64,000 nt of DNA from the NCBI GenBank assembly GCA_963575745.1, contig CAUYUJ010015691.1, positions 120,023-184,022 on the forward strand, read 5' to 3'. The first letter of the stretch is position 1; every line of letters begins with the position of its first letter. Shown here one piece after another: positions 20,300-31,155 of this stretch. Origin of the DNA: Prorocentrum cordatum. Taxonomy: Eukaryota > Sar > Dinophyceae > Prorocentrales > Prorocentraceae. Made by a program: the position numbers and the translations under genes. The notes beneath the pieces are model-generated. The model made no database searches. It saw only the letters and a list, made by a program, of their open reading frames with translations, and was not told the origin of the DNA.

Positions 20300-20525
20300 G
20301 CAAGAGGAGGAGGAGGAGGAGGGGGAAGAGGCGAAGGAGGAGGAAGAGGAGGAGGAGGAGGATGAGGAGGAGGGGGAGGAGGAGGAGCGGGAGGAGAAGG
20401 AGGAGGAGGAGGAGGAGGGGGAGGAGGAGGAGGGAGGAGGAGGAGGAGGAGGAGGAAGGAGGAAGGAGGAAGGAGGAAGGAGTAAGGAGTAAGGAGGAAG
20501 GAGGAGGAGGAGGAGGAGGAGGAGA
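20300..20525. repeat. (GGA)n array, inverted relative to the preceding (TCC)n array
   Basis: A 225-bp GGA/GAA tract. Together with 19590-20200 it forms a large purine/pyrimidine inverted pair around ~100 bp of unique sequence. Confidence 0.92.
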
Positions 20526-20599
20526 AGGGAGACCATCAGGAAGACTGGACAAAAGAATGACATGCCTCTGAGGCCAACCTTCGGGTGATGAGCAGATGC

Positions 20600-22320
20600 T
20601 TGTTTGTTTCCCAGGGGGGGCGGGGCGAGGACTTCGTTTCGCTCGGCAGTTCAAGCCAATCGGATTTACACTTCGACGTGTACTCAGATTTGAATTCCGA
20701 GATGCACTTCGACGTACAATGTGATGCTCATTTTGAATTATACATCGACTAGCGTTCATATCTGGATGTCGATGAGATTTCAAGTTTGCACATAGGCTTA
20801 CATGTCGACTTACATGCGGAATTGCATTTCGGCTTGTACTTCAAGGTGCAGTTCGATGTGCATTGGGACTACATGCCATTATGATATCGATACGCATTCC
20901 GATTTGATTTCGGATTGAATTCGTACTTACCTTTTCATGCCACTCCGGTTTGGATTGAATGTTGCATTGATTAGTCCAGAGGGGAACTACGGGACAAACC
21001 ATGCGACAACACCAGGACGGCCCACAGGACAACCCACGGGACAACCCGAGGAACAATCCTGGAGATAACCACGAGGCATCCACGGGGCAACCACGAAGCA
21101 ACCACGGGGTAACCTCTTGAACGACGCACGGGACAACGACAGGACAACCCCCGGGACAACCCCGCACCCTAGTCGCGAGATACTTGCACCGGGGGGTTCT
21201 GCCCGCCCCATGGCCCCAGCGCAGCTTCGCCTCTCGCACATCGCCGCCCTCGTGCAGCCTCGCCTCGCCCGCACGCTCGACGCGACTGGAAACCGAAACC
21301 GATTTCCGAGTTGGGTTCGCTTCGTGCTCCTCCCCCCAGCCTCCGAACTGCTGCCTATTCTTCCCGATCTGCCATCTCAAATAGATAGCTACCACAAACT
21401 AGACTAACCATCTGTCTGACTGCATCTCTCCATCTTCTCCGATTTATTCTCTTGTCCCGCCCTCCTCATTCCTCTTCTGCCCGTCCTTCTACATCTCAAT
21501 GCCTGCCTCCTTCGTCATCGGACCGCCTTACCCCTTCCGTTTCCTGCCCCGTCCTCCATCCTCTTCCCTCTTTCGTATTTCATTCTGGTTCTCCACCACT
21601 CGAACGATCGATCTACTACCTTGCATAACTATTTAGCAAAACACACATGTATATACACACGTTTGTCTACCTATCGACATAACTATCTCACGTATACCCG
21701 GATACCGGGTATAGTTACCATATGCATAACATGTGCTCGCTCACGGTTTCCCAATGAAGGAACCTATCCCGTGTCTCGCTGAATCATGCGCTCTCCCCTG
21801 CCTGCTACTTACTGCCAACTTGTTGCTACCTGTCAAACTCGCCAGCTAGCCAGCTATGTAACATTACGCATGCATGTGTGATCCTGCGATCAATTCAATG
21901 ACATGTGCAGCGATCTTCTTACCACGAAGAGCGCCAGGCAAGGAAACAATGAGCATCTCTGGCCACGGCGAGCCTCGGCCACGACCTGGCCCCTCGGCCC
22001 AGATCTAAGAACGGCCCACGACCATGCCTCTTACTGATCACGTGCTCACTATCCTGGCATCTACAGAGGAGCAACCACTTTGTCCGTCGGCGGCGAGGCA
22101 GAGGTAGTCCGCACCAGGCGTGAGGCTAATTGGGGCAACCGACACGCGAATCGACCGGAGTGCAAGAGGAAAGGGACGAGAGCAAGGGCGCGGGGGGGAG
22201 GTGGGGGAAAAACGCTCAGATGCGGAAGAGTTCCGCGAAGAGCAGGCCGGAGCGGCAGAGGAGCGACCACACAAGCATATACTTTTGGCGGCCCGCGCGG
22301 ATCTCTTACATAGGTTTAAA
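20600..22320. other. Intergenic stretch with degenerate short repeats
   Basis: 20640-20900 contains a degenerate short motif (CTTCGACGTGTAC, CACTTCGACGTAC and relatives). 20985-21170 has irregular repeats of ACGGGACAACC with ~15-bp spacing. 21230-21395 (CGAAACCGATTTC with CCCGCACGCTCGACG) resembles 28405-28500, so it is a dispersed piece. 21400-22320 shows no gene, repeat or RNA I can support. Confidence 0.6.
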
Positions 22321-22322
22321 GC

Positions 22323-22469
22323 GGGCCTGTCCCCCCACAGGCAGATTCTGGACGAAAAATTTAAAGAACAAGTATGCAACAAATGTTCAAAGATGACAAC
22401 AAATCGCCCCCTATACTTTTCTAAAAATATTATTATTGTTGAATCTTCCTCCTGTAGAGGGACACGCCC
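22323..22469. mobile_element. MITE family M1, complete copy (147 bp)
   Basis: Left end GGGCCTGTCCCCCCACAGG; right end TCCTGTAGAGGGACACGCCC, an imperfect inverted repeat of it. The interior GGACGAAAAA, CAACAAAT and GAATCTT aligns with the 47.9-kb copy. It has no coding capacity. Confidence 0.75.
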
Positions 22470-22635
22470 GACATAATCTCAGGTCGGCGTTGGGCCCCAC
22501 CCGCCTCCCCCCGGCGCGCGCAGCGCGCTCGCGGTGGCGGCGCCAGAGGCGTCTCTTGGAGGCTCCATCGCCGATCCCCCAAGCAAAATCCGCGCGGGCA
22601 TCCAGAAGTTTACGTCTACGATGAGTATCGATTAA

Positions 22636-22805
22636 CCGATCCCCATCCCCAGCGGCGTGGCCTGGGCCCCACTGGCCGATTTGCCCCCCCCCCCCCCCAG
22701 ATGGGGATATAGGTCGTTCACTTCGGGTTTCGAGGGGTGTATCCCCAACTGGGGTGGTAATTTGGTGGGGGTCTCGAAGGGGATGGGGATGGGGATGGGG
22801 ATCGG
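22636..22805. mobile_element. TTAA-flanked MITE (piggyBac-like), 170 bp
   Basis: The perfect 15-bp terminal inverted repeat CCGATCCCCATCCCC (22636 on) and GGGGATGGGGATCGG (to 22805) are each bordered by TTAA (22632-22635 and 22806-22809). TTAA duplication is the mark of piggyBac transposition. The interior holds poly-C and a second short inverted repeat (GTATCCCCAACTGGGG). The TTAA could alternatively be the tip of a longer TIR. Confidence 0.6.
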
Positions 22806-23465
22806 TTAAACGACACCGATATTAGGGAACCCACAAAAAACGTACGCGTTAAACAATGTACATGAACACGGCCCCTCGATCTGCGAGACCGGCCGCGTGG
22901 TGCGACAATTCGAGCAATGCGTGCTCCCGAAATCAGCGTGGATTCATGTACGTGTACGTCCTTCTTTCGCTCCTGACCTCTGCAACTTTCTAGACCCGAA
23001 CCTTCGGCGGCGCTCCCGGGGAGGAAGGCAGCTGCGGAGGGCCTTCCCAGAGGGTTCCGAAGACCTCCCGTCCTCTGAGACACGCCTCAAGCCTTCTCCG
23101 AAGCCGCGGCCGCGGAGGGCTTCTCGGAAGGCTGGGGCGCTTCTGAGCAGCCCCACCGCCTCTTGAGAAGGCCTCCCCGCCTGCCCCCTTGAGGACGCCC
23201 GACTCGGCTCTCCGGCGACCGCTCGGGACGATCCAGGAGCCACCCAGAACGCTCTCGGCGAGGCCCAGGCGGTGGAATACACCCCGACGAACCGGAACCC
23301 CGGGCGCGAGCCCCCCGAGTCCCGAGCCTGAGCCCGCACACCGGAGGAGCCGAGTCCCGAGCCCGACGAACCGGAACCCCTGGCCCGAGACCCCGGCCCC
23401 GACGCCCGACGCCCGAACCCGAGCCCTGAACCCGCACGGTTTCCCCCGGGGCCGTGGGCGACCCG

Positions 23466-23612
23466 AGGAGGAGGAGGAGGAGGAGGAGGAGGAGGAGGAG
23501 GAGGAGGAGGGGGAGGGGGAGGAGGAGGAGGAGGAGGAGGAGGAGGAGGAGGAGGAGGAGAGGAGGAGGAGGAGGAGGAGGAGGAGGAGGAGGAGGAGGA
23601 GGAGGAGGGGTC
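23466..23612. repeat. (GGA)n microsatellite
   Basis: Pure GGA tract with a few GGG/GA breaks. The preceding 22810-23465 is GC-rich with many CTTCTCGGAAGG-like and CCCGAGCCCG-like short repeats and no gene. Confidence 0.95.
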
Positions 23613-23744
23613 GCCTAAGCCCTTCGGAGAATCCCTCCTCCCGAACCCTCCGAGCCCCGAAGTCGACGCATTGGCGCGCCGCCCCGGAGCTTCCGCTCGT
23701 GCGCCCGCGAGGAACCCCGCGGGGGCCCCCGACGCTGCGGCTCG

Positions 23745-23747
23745 GCG

Positions 23748-23789
<42 letters not shown>

Positions 23790-23805
23790 CCGTCGTCGTC
23801 GCCGT

Positions 23806-23891
<86 letters not shown>

Positions 23892-24215
23892 CCGTCGTCT
23901 TGGCGGGCCTGGCGCGGCGGCGGCGACGCGGGCTGCAGCTGCCGGGTCTGCCCCGGCGGCGCGCGCTCGGCGGAGGCCGCCGCGGGCGCCTCCCGCGCGA
24001 GGCGGGGCCAGGGAGACGGAGGACCCACACACAGTGGGGGCCCGACCACAAGAGACCTTCCACAAGAAACCCAACCCTGAGACCCCAGGACGTCCACTGA
24101 TTTTTGGTGTGGGTTGCGCCACGCTTTCCTTGGCAAGACCATCGGGACCGAAGAAGCTCAGGGCACCCTGGAGGCAAGTAGGGTGTTTCTTGGCATGGGA
24201 CTCCACTGTAAGACG
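23745..24215 (+). repeat. (GTC/GCC)n-led dispersed repeat, copy 1
   Basis: A CGTCGTCGCCG hexamer tract (23745-23900) is followed by ~300 bp of sequence also found after the GCC/GTC tract at 41.1 kb. Shared elements are CGACCACAAGAGACC / AAGAAACCC, AACCCTGA, GAAGAAGCTCAGGGCACCCTG and TTTCTTGG with CCACTGTA. The order matches, so this is a composite dispersed repeat like the TCC-led one. Confidence 0.6.
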
Positions 24216-24562
24216 CACTGCTTCGAACAAACACGAATTTCACTTAGTGTTTTGGAGGGGAACCCTCTTCGTGATGGGAGGAAAGGGTTGGGAGGATAAA
24301 GAGTATGGGCAATAGCCTCCGGCTGCAATGCATGATACCTTCGGCCGCCTACGGGTAATGATGTCCACATTTCTCTCAGCTCCATCCTCCCAGCCCGATA
24401 TCTGTCTTCCTGAGTTGCATCGAATGGACATTCGGCAATCAACCTCGAACAGGGCACCGGGGGACGAGTTCACCTGCTGGCAGTGGCGTTCCCGCTCCAT
24501 ATCGCAGGACGCGGCCTCCCAAAGAGGGCGAGAACACCGAACAAACTACAGCCCGCGTCTTC

Positions 24563-24865
24563 TCAGGGATACCCCTGCGCCGGATCAATATACACACCAT
24601 TGATCATGCCGTGCGTAATCCCAATGCCGCCGAAATTGCGGCGTGCCGCTCGAATCTTCTTCTCGCTAATGAAGCGTAGGATCGACATGGTCATACACAC
24701 TTCCTCCCCCACTCGCTCGGCTCCCGACCAGGAACAATGTGGGCACATCCAGCCATCCTTGCCAACAAACAATAGAAGGTGCACGTGACGGCGAATCTGG
24801 ATGTGCATATCGCAGGCATGCTGCAGTTGTGTTTGACAAAGGATGGCGGGGTTTCTTTGCATCAT
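24563..24865 (-). CDS. Hypothetical 100-residue ORF, possibly an exon
   Basis: MMQRNPAILCQTQLQHACDM opens a compositionally normal frame with KDGWMCPHCSWSG (a CxxC pair) and FISEKKIRAARRNFGGIGIT. Unlike most open frames here it is free of low-complexity sequence, and surrounding GC is lower. I do not recognise it. It may be an exon of a host gene or a decayed element; no splice sites were defined. The rest of 24220-25070 shows no feature. Confidence 0.25.
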   Translation of the reverse strand: MMQRNPAILCQTQLQHACDMHIQIRRHVHLLLFVGKDGWMCPHCSWSGAERVGEEVCMTMSILRFISEKKIRAARRNFGGIGITHGMINGVYIDPAQGYP

Positions 24866-25072
24866 CTTTGTCCGCTGTGAGTTGGCCTACTGCCCATTTA
24901 AAAATCAATGACAACTGAACGCGGGTGCGCACGCCATACACCCTGCTGACCACCCCTCCGCAACCACGCGGTGCTTTTTGGCACGGATCGTGGATGTTTC
25001 GACCGATTGCCCGACATGTGCTGTCACGCGCGTCGCGCACCTGGCGCACCTGGCGCGGCTGGAGCATGACAT

Positions 25073-25255
25073 ACCCATCGGTCGGAAGAAGTAGGTAGAA
25101 ACATGCAGTAGGAAGGCGTTGGAAATAGATTGGGTTTCCGCACGCCTCCTGAAGAGGAAGGAAGAGGGAAAACCACTCGGCTCTTGAAGTAGGAAGGCGC
25201 TGAAAGTAGATTGTAATCTGGGAATCCAAAAATACCTACTTTCAACGACCGATGG
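25073..25255. repeat. Inverted-repeat element, 183 bp
   Basis: ACCCATCGGTCG-gap-AAGTAGGTA (25073-25097) is inverted at 25231-25255 (TACCTACTTTCAACGACCGA then TGGGT). The interior has two direct copies of AGTAGGAAGGCG near 25110 and 25190. MITE or foldback. Confidence 0.6.
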
Positions 25256-25406
25256 GTACACCTGGCGCACATGGAGAACGTGGCGCATCTGGCACGCCAG
25301 GGGCGCCTGGCACGCCTGGCCCCGCGTGGCACCTGGCCCACCCGGTGCGGGCGGCACGCCTCTCGAAGGTCGAGCACCCCGCGCCTGTACTGCCTCCCGA
25401 CGGCTA

Positions 25407-25585
25407 CTCCAGATCTCGTAATAAAAGGGAGGGGGTCTGGACCCTCCAAGACAAGCCATTTCAGACCCCCCCCGTGGGAGAACCCTCCCAAACATCGTCC
25501 CCAGACCCCCCCAGGCCCTCCAAGATAGCCTGGAAGAGGCCCCCCCCGAAATGAGACCCCCCTCCCTTTATTACGAAATCTGGAG
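25407..25585. mobile_element. TA-flanked MITE (Tc1/mariner-like), 179 bp
   Basis: The terminal inverted repeats begin CTCCAGATCTCGTAATAAAA and GGGAGGGGG at the left, mirrored at 25551-25585 (CCCCTCCCTTTATTACGAAA, TCTGGAG). A TA dinucleotide flanks each end (25405-25406, 25586-25587), as expected for TA target duplication. There is no coding capacity. Confidence 0.68.
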
Positions 25586-25589
25586 TACC

Positions 25590-27194
25590 CTTCCGATGGT
25601 GACCTCCGCCTTTGCTGGGTGTCGCGTCCCACCTATGTGATGTGAGGGCGGGCGGGCGGGAGTGAGCGAGACAGATTGCGGCGTTCTCATGGGGACCTTG
25701 ACCTCTCTCACTCCCCTTCCTGGCCCAAAACGGTTCCCAAACAGCCTGGGGCTGTCTGCCCCGGGTAGCCCCGGGCTGTCTAGGGCCATTGGCCCCAGAC
25801 AGCCCAACATATGGTTCCAGTCTGGCCCAGGTAGCTAATGGTCTAAGATGGCCTCCAACATGCCTCCCCAAAGGCCCAGGACGACTCCAAGTGGCCACCG
25901 AACCATCAAGAGATAACCCCGATATGTCAATATCTTTCTAAAACCAATGGCTTGTGCGTGCTGTTTGCCTTCTCGCCTTTTTGCTTCCGTTGGGCGTCAG
26001 AGGCCTCTGGATTACTCCAATATCGCTCACTAGGTGTTCAAGAAGGGCCTAGGATATCCCCCAAACAGCCACAAAGCCCCCCCCAAAAAGTGTGCCACGA
26101 ACGTCCCAGAAGGACCCCAAGAGGGTCTCAAGAAGGCCCAATCGGAAACGGTTCGGGTCATCTTGGGCCGAGGAGACAAATAGACAAGGCATGCTGGCCA
26201 CTTCGGCAGTGCTTCACATTTTTTGTTCAGCACGCGCTCGCCCCGCAGCACCAGAGCGAAACAGGTAGACTCATGCAAACATATAAGCGCTCGGATGGAG
26301 CCCACTGGTCTCCAAGCCTAGTGGCGGCACCGCCCGCCGCTACCAATTCCAAGAGCACGCCGCCCATGTTGCCTGGCATACAAGCCTTGGACGCGGACCT
26401 GTCAGTAGGCGGGACGGAGGATGTGGAGTTTGATGTGGTGGAGGGGGCTTTCATGATTACCATCATGAAGGTAATGCCGAAGAAGATGGTGATGGTAATG
26501 ATGATGCTGATATTGCTGGTGGTGGTGATGATCATGATGATGCTGATGACAATGTTTGGTTGTTCGGTGCCCGAAATCAAAGAGTAAGTACCCCACCGGC
26601 CCCAGCAGTTCTAGATCATCGAACAAATTACCTCCGACCTGACAGCGCCCGACGTGTGCTGAGGGGGCCTCGGCTCGATGCCAGTAGGGCGCGTGAGGGC
26701 GCCTGGACCCTCGAGTGAACACCCACAGACAAGAAACTGGCGGGGGCTATAAACGAAAAGGCAACTCTCTTCCCAACATCCTGCCTGTATGAATCCTGTC
26801 ATTACTGGGGCGCCTCCATTTCTTCGCCTCCCGCCTCCGTCTCCTTTGCACACAGATCACTCGTACTCAGACCCACTCAACCTCAGATGCGCTCACACTT
26901 GGACCCACTGGCGCTCAGACACGCTCACATTCAGACTCACTCGCACTCATATTCACATACCTATACGACCGCCCTGCGGGCGATAAGGAGGTGGGGGGAT
27001 TCAGATCAAATGCCCACCCTGACTGACCTCCAGCCTGTCACCTTGACCTCATCTCTCTCTTTCTCTCTGTCTCTCTCTTACTCTTTCTCTTTCTCTTTTT
27101 TTTGTTTCCTCTCCCTCTCTCTATCTGGGACAAGATGGGTTGGATAACATCCGCCGATCCAACGTGTGAGTTTCTGAGAGCGTGGGCTTGAGCT
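25590..27194. other. Intergenic stretch, short low-complexity tracts
   Basis: 25690-25920 has repeated GGCCCAGA/CAGCCTGGGG-type short motifs. 26450-26560 is a degenerate GATGATGGTGATG tract. 26835-26960 has ACTCAGACTCACTCGC repeats. 27045-27125 is a CTCTCTTTCTC pyrimidine tract. I see no gene, RNA or element end. Confidence 0.6.
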
Positions 27195-27460
27195 CTCTCA
27201 AGCTTCGCTCTGCAAGGGGGGGGACGCAAACGACGAAAACCGACAAAAGAATTGACACGCGAGGGGGGGGGGGGGGAAATGAGAGAGGGGGGCGGGCTCG
27301 TTCAAGCTTCGCTCTGCAAGGGGGGGGGGGTCGCCAACGACGAAAGAATTGACACGCGAGGGGGGGGGGAAGGAGAGAGGGGGGGGGCTTGCTCAAGCTT
27401 CGCTCTGCAAGGGGGGGGGGGACGCCAACGACGAAAGAATTGACACGCGAGGGGGGGGGG
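27195..27460. repeat. ~95-bp tandem repeat with poly-G runs, 3 copies
   Basis: CAAGCTTCGCTCTGCAAGG with poly-G, then CAACGACGAAAGAATTGACA and CGCGAG with poly-G, recurs at about 27199, 27302 and 27395. It abuts the (CTATG)n repeat on its right. Confidence 0.85.
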
Positions 27461-27464
27461 GAAG

Positions 27465-27995
27465 GTATGGCTATGTTATGCTATGCTATGTTATGGTATG
27501 CCAAGCTGCGCTGTGCTATGCTAAGCTGCGCTATGCTATGATATGCTATGCTATGCTATGCTATGCTGCGCTATGCTATGCTATGCTGCGCTATGATATG
27601 CTATGCTATGCTTGGCTATGTTATGCTATGCTATGTTATGCTAATGCAGTGCTGCGCTATGCTAGGCTAAGCTAAGCTAAACTAAGCTAACCCTCTAGGC
27701 AGAGCCTAGGTAGGGAATTACACCCGTGCTATGCTGTGCTCTGCTATGCTAAAGCTCAGCGAAGCTAAGATGAAGGTAAACTAAGCTAATATAAACCTGA
27801 GCTAAGATGAAGCTAAGCTAAGCTAAGATGACATAAGCTAAGCTAAGATGAGATAAGCAACGCTAAACTAAGGGAACGTCACTGGGGGAACCGCGGGGCG
27901 GATCCTGGGGGAACCGGCCGGGGCGGGAAGCACTGCCCGGCCCTTTAAGCATACAGGGTACGAACCCTTCTAGGCAGAGCCTAGGTAGGGAATGA
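27465..27995 (+). repeat. Composite (CTATG)n / (AAGCT)n repeat with hairpin end, copy 2
   Basis: It has the same module order as the 8.75-kb copy: CTATG tract, an extra hairpin CTAGGCAGAGCCTAG at ~27696, AAGCTCAGCGAAGCTAAG, then two GGGGGAACCG motifs, and CGAACCCTTCTAGGCAGAG at 27960. The internal extra hairpin suggests one copy landed in another or a partial duplication. 28000-28110 is a GGATTGGATGG-type tract. Confidence 0.78.
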
Positions 27996-28169
27996 ATTGA
28001 TGGATTGGGTTGGGTGGATTGGATTGGGTGGGATAAGGTAAGATAGGACAATATGGGTTGGATAAGAAAAGATGGATTGGATGGGACAAGATGGATTGGA
28101 TAAGATAAGCTGCATTGGATAAGAAAGCCCGCCGCAGGCGCCGAAAACAATGAATTATGAAATTAGCGA

Positions 28170-28360
28170 CATGCGTTAGCGCCGGGACGCCCGGGACACC
28201 CGGGACACCCAGAACACCGCCTGGCCCAACTGGGACACCTCCCGGCCACCGGCGGACGGGAAACGGAAATTCGCTCCTACTGACACCCGAGACACCCGGG
28301 ACACCGCCCGGCCCAACTGGGACACCTCCCAGCCACCGGCGGACGGGAGCGGACTTTCGC
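28170..28360. repeat. ~107-bp direct duplication
   Basis: GGGACACCTCCCGGCCACCG with GGCGGACGGGA, preceded by CCGGGACACC repeats, occurs twice in tandem (near 28225 and 28330). 28360-28600 carries the piece shared with 21.2-21.4 kb. Confidence 0.75.
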
Positions 28361-28599
28361 TCCTACTTCGGCCAAGCTACAGGAGGAGCACGCGTAGCTT
28401 CTCCTCACCCGCACGCACGACACGAACACGAAACCGAAACCGATTTCGCGGTGGGGGGTCTCCGTTTCACTGCGATCTCACCCCCCAACCTCCGATACTC
28501 AGACTTACTCTCCCCCAGACCAGCTCATACTCAGACTCGCACACACTCAGACTCGCTCAAATCACATTTGGACTCGTACACGCATCGCTCATGCGGTCA

Positions 28600-29590
28600 G
28601 AGAGAGCCCCATGCTGATCGCGATGTAGCAGGCGTTGTATTTCACAACCCCAAGGAGGACCGCCATGGGTAGGGAGATTTGCCCGTTCACGCCCAGATAG
28701 TGGGGATGTCTCAGGCGGTTTGCCGTTTGGTTGATTGGACTTCTCTCTCGTCAGAACCCCACGCCCATCGCGATGTAGCAGGCGTGGCATTTGAGCAAAC
28801 CAAGGAGGGGGCGCTTGGGCTGGGGACATTTGCCCTTTCGCGCCCAGATGGTGGGAGTATCCCAGGCGTTTGCCTGTTTGGTTGATTCCTCTTATCCCTA
28901 ATGCCAGAGTTCCAAGCTCATCGCGATGAAGCAGGCGCGGCGTTTAACCACTCCAAGGAGGAGCCGCCAGGTGTCGGGACATCTGCCCATTCGCGTCCAC
29001 TTGGTGGGGATGTCTCAAGCCTTTTGCCTGTTTGGCTGGTTGGACTTTTCCCTATCGTCAGAGCCCCATGCTCATCGCGATGCAGCAGGCGTGGCATTTG
29101 AACACCCTGGGGAGGAGCCGCAAGGTGTCGGGACATTTGCCAGTTCGCGTCCTGTTGGTGGGGATGTCTCAGGTGTTTTGCCTGTTTGGCTGGTTGGACT
29201 GCTCCCCATCGTCAGAGCCTCATGCTCATCGCGATGTAGCAGGCGTGGCATTTGAGCACCCCAAGGAGGAGCCGCCAGGGTTGTGGACATTTGCCCGTTC
29301 GCGCCCAATGTGTTGGGATGTCTCACGCGTTTTGCCTGTTTTGGGGGAGCCGCCAGGGGCGAGGGCACTTGCCCGCTCGCGTCCAGGTGGTGGGATGCCT
29401 CAAGCGGTTTGCCTGTTTGGTGGCTTGGTTCTGCGTCTTAGAAAAAAATCAGTGAGGATATCTCGAGCGAGGCGCTGGTTCAGCACCCCGAAAAGGAGCC
29501 GCCAAGGGTATGCGATCCGCCCGTTCGCGCCAGGGTTGTGGAGATGTCTCAGGCGACTCGCCCCGTCTGGTGACTTGGCCGTCGGTGATT
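28600..29590 (+). repeat. ~154-bp tandem repeat, 6-7 copies
   Basis: CATCGCGATGTAGCAGGCGT recurs near 28618, 28757, 28919, 29073 and 29227, with spacing settling at ~154 bp. GGACATTTGCCCGTTCGCG and GGGGATGTCTCA lie at fixed offsets, and more decayed units continue to ~29590. Open frames across it are repeat products. Confidence 0.85.
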
Positions 29591-29690
29591 TCAAAACCGA
29601 TTGCGAGGATGCCTTGAGCGAGGGGGTGGAGGAGGAGGGGGAGGATTTCCAGGATTTCCGCCTTCACGTAGTGAAAACTAGGCTTGATGC

Positions 29691-31155
29691 TCAGCTCTTG
29701 CATTTGGGAGGCAGGCCGCGCTCAATCCTGTCGAGATATTCGCGCCTGGCCTTCGAAATGGGTAATTTGCACGGTTCCGCTAGCCCCCTGAGCTGGGCTT
29801 GACCGTAAAAACCGCATGTGCCGCAATACCACAACTGAAGGTCTTTATGATAAATCAAAGCATGAGTGGGATGGGTCCAACCCCCAGCCAAGTGTAAACG
29901 CCGTCCTCTTGGAACACGAGCGATCTGACTATTCACATGCTGGAGTTGGAAGCATTCACTTTTTAACCATTCCGCTAACACCGCTTTGGTCGAGGAGCCC
30001 CTACACACACTACACGCCCTACCACTTTCGGTCAGGGAGTGGGCAGACGCGAAGCGTGCAATGGCGATAGGAGGAGGAGGAGGAGGAGGAGGAGGGGGAG
30101 GCGGGCCAGCCCGAGCTGTGGCCCCAGCTTCCCCCGACGCCTGGGCGGCCTTGATAGAATCCAACCCTACACGCAAAAGCCTCCCCCGCACTAACAAGGC
30201 TTTGTATTCGATGGACATGACACGATGACGACTGGCCTGGGAAATCCGCGCGTGCGCGGCCGATTCTCCAGCAAGGACGTCGACGCAAGCATTGCCAATC
30301 ACAAGCCAACTCGGTATCCCACGAGCGAGGTACTCCCGCGGGCTGAGGTGCGAGGGCACCTGCATGATGATTATACTGGCGGGGTGCCGAGCCTGTCGCA
30401 AAAGGAGCTTGCCGACCTCTCTCCAAAGGTCGGCTTGCGGCCCCTCGGGACGACGAAAAAGCTCAGAGTACCACCCCCTAGCCACTTCAGCACAGTCAGT
30501 AACGTAAACGATATCACCTACAGAGAATCTAAGAGCCCAGAGAAACGCCAGAAGCTCGCCTCTAGGAACACTCTGAGAGGGCCCAGGGAGCGGCCCCATC
30601 AAGAAAGGCCCTACAGTAGGTGTGTCGTAGCTCCTAACATTCGCAACGGCCAGGCCTACCCTACGGGGCCTGGAGTCGTGAGTGTCTTTCCCCCCCCGAC
30701 GCGTCCCCAAACAGGACCAGGGGCTCCCTCGAGGTGCCAGCCCCCAGACACCCCTCCTCCAAAGAGCCCCCGAGCCAGTTGCCTCCGACGATGGCCTCTT
30801 CGGGGGCGGGAGGAGGGACGGAGGTCCAGGGGGAAGGGATGAGGCCCCGCTTCCAAAAACACGGGAACGCCTCTGACTCCGACACAGCCTGAGTGACGAT
30901 ATCATTCGAATCATCGCAGGCATTGGACGCAGAGCTGGCGTTCGCCTCGCAAGTCCAGCACCTGCGCAAGGCAGTCTCTGGACCTTGCCCGCACCGAAGG
31001 CAAACTGAAGAGCTGCATAGGTTTGCCTGGAAGCTCCTCTCACGCGTCCAGAAACCTCCTGTGGCAATAGAAACTAGCAGCTCCGAGAACTGCCTACCTT
31101 TTTTAACTCCTGCAACTCGGAAATCATGGCCTGCAGTGAAACCATGTCCACTCAA
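29691..31155 (-). pseudogene. LINE-B ORF2 RNase H and C-terminal region
   Basis: The frame of 31155 holds the Cys region SVCLRCGQGPETALRRCWTC and LVLFGDASGG, where Asp is the first RNase H carboxylate. A shift near 30670 continues in the frame ending at 29691: SVPRGELLAFLWALRFS (Glu), DIVYVTDCAEVARGW (Asp) and VIGNACVDVLAGESAA (last Asp). A (GGA)n-encoded Pro run at 30068-30100 interrupts it. The C-terminus has SGRACSVCRGSS and LWYCGTCGFYG zinc pairs. If joined, this would be a complete RNase H with a zinc-finger tail. Confidence 0.75.

Noticed and set aside
22944-24243. 428-, 417- and 303-residue ORFs on both strands
   Set aside because: They span (GGA)n and (GTC/GCC)n tracts and consist of homopolymeric runs.
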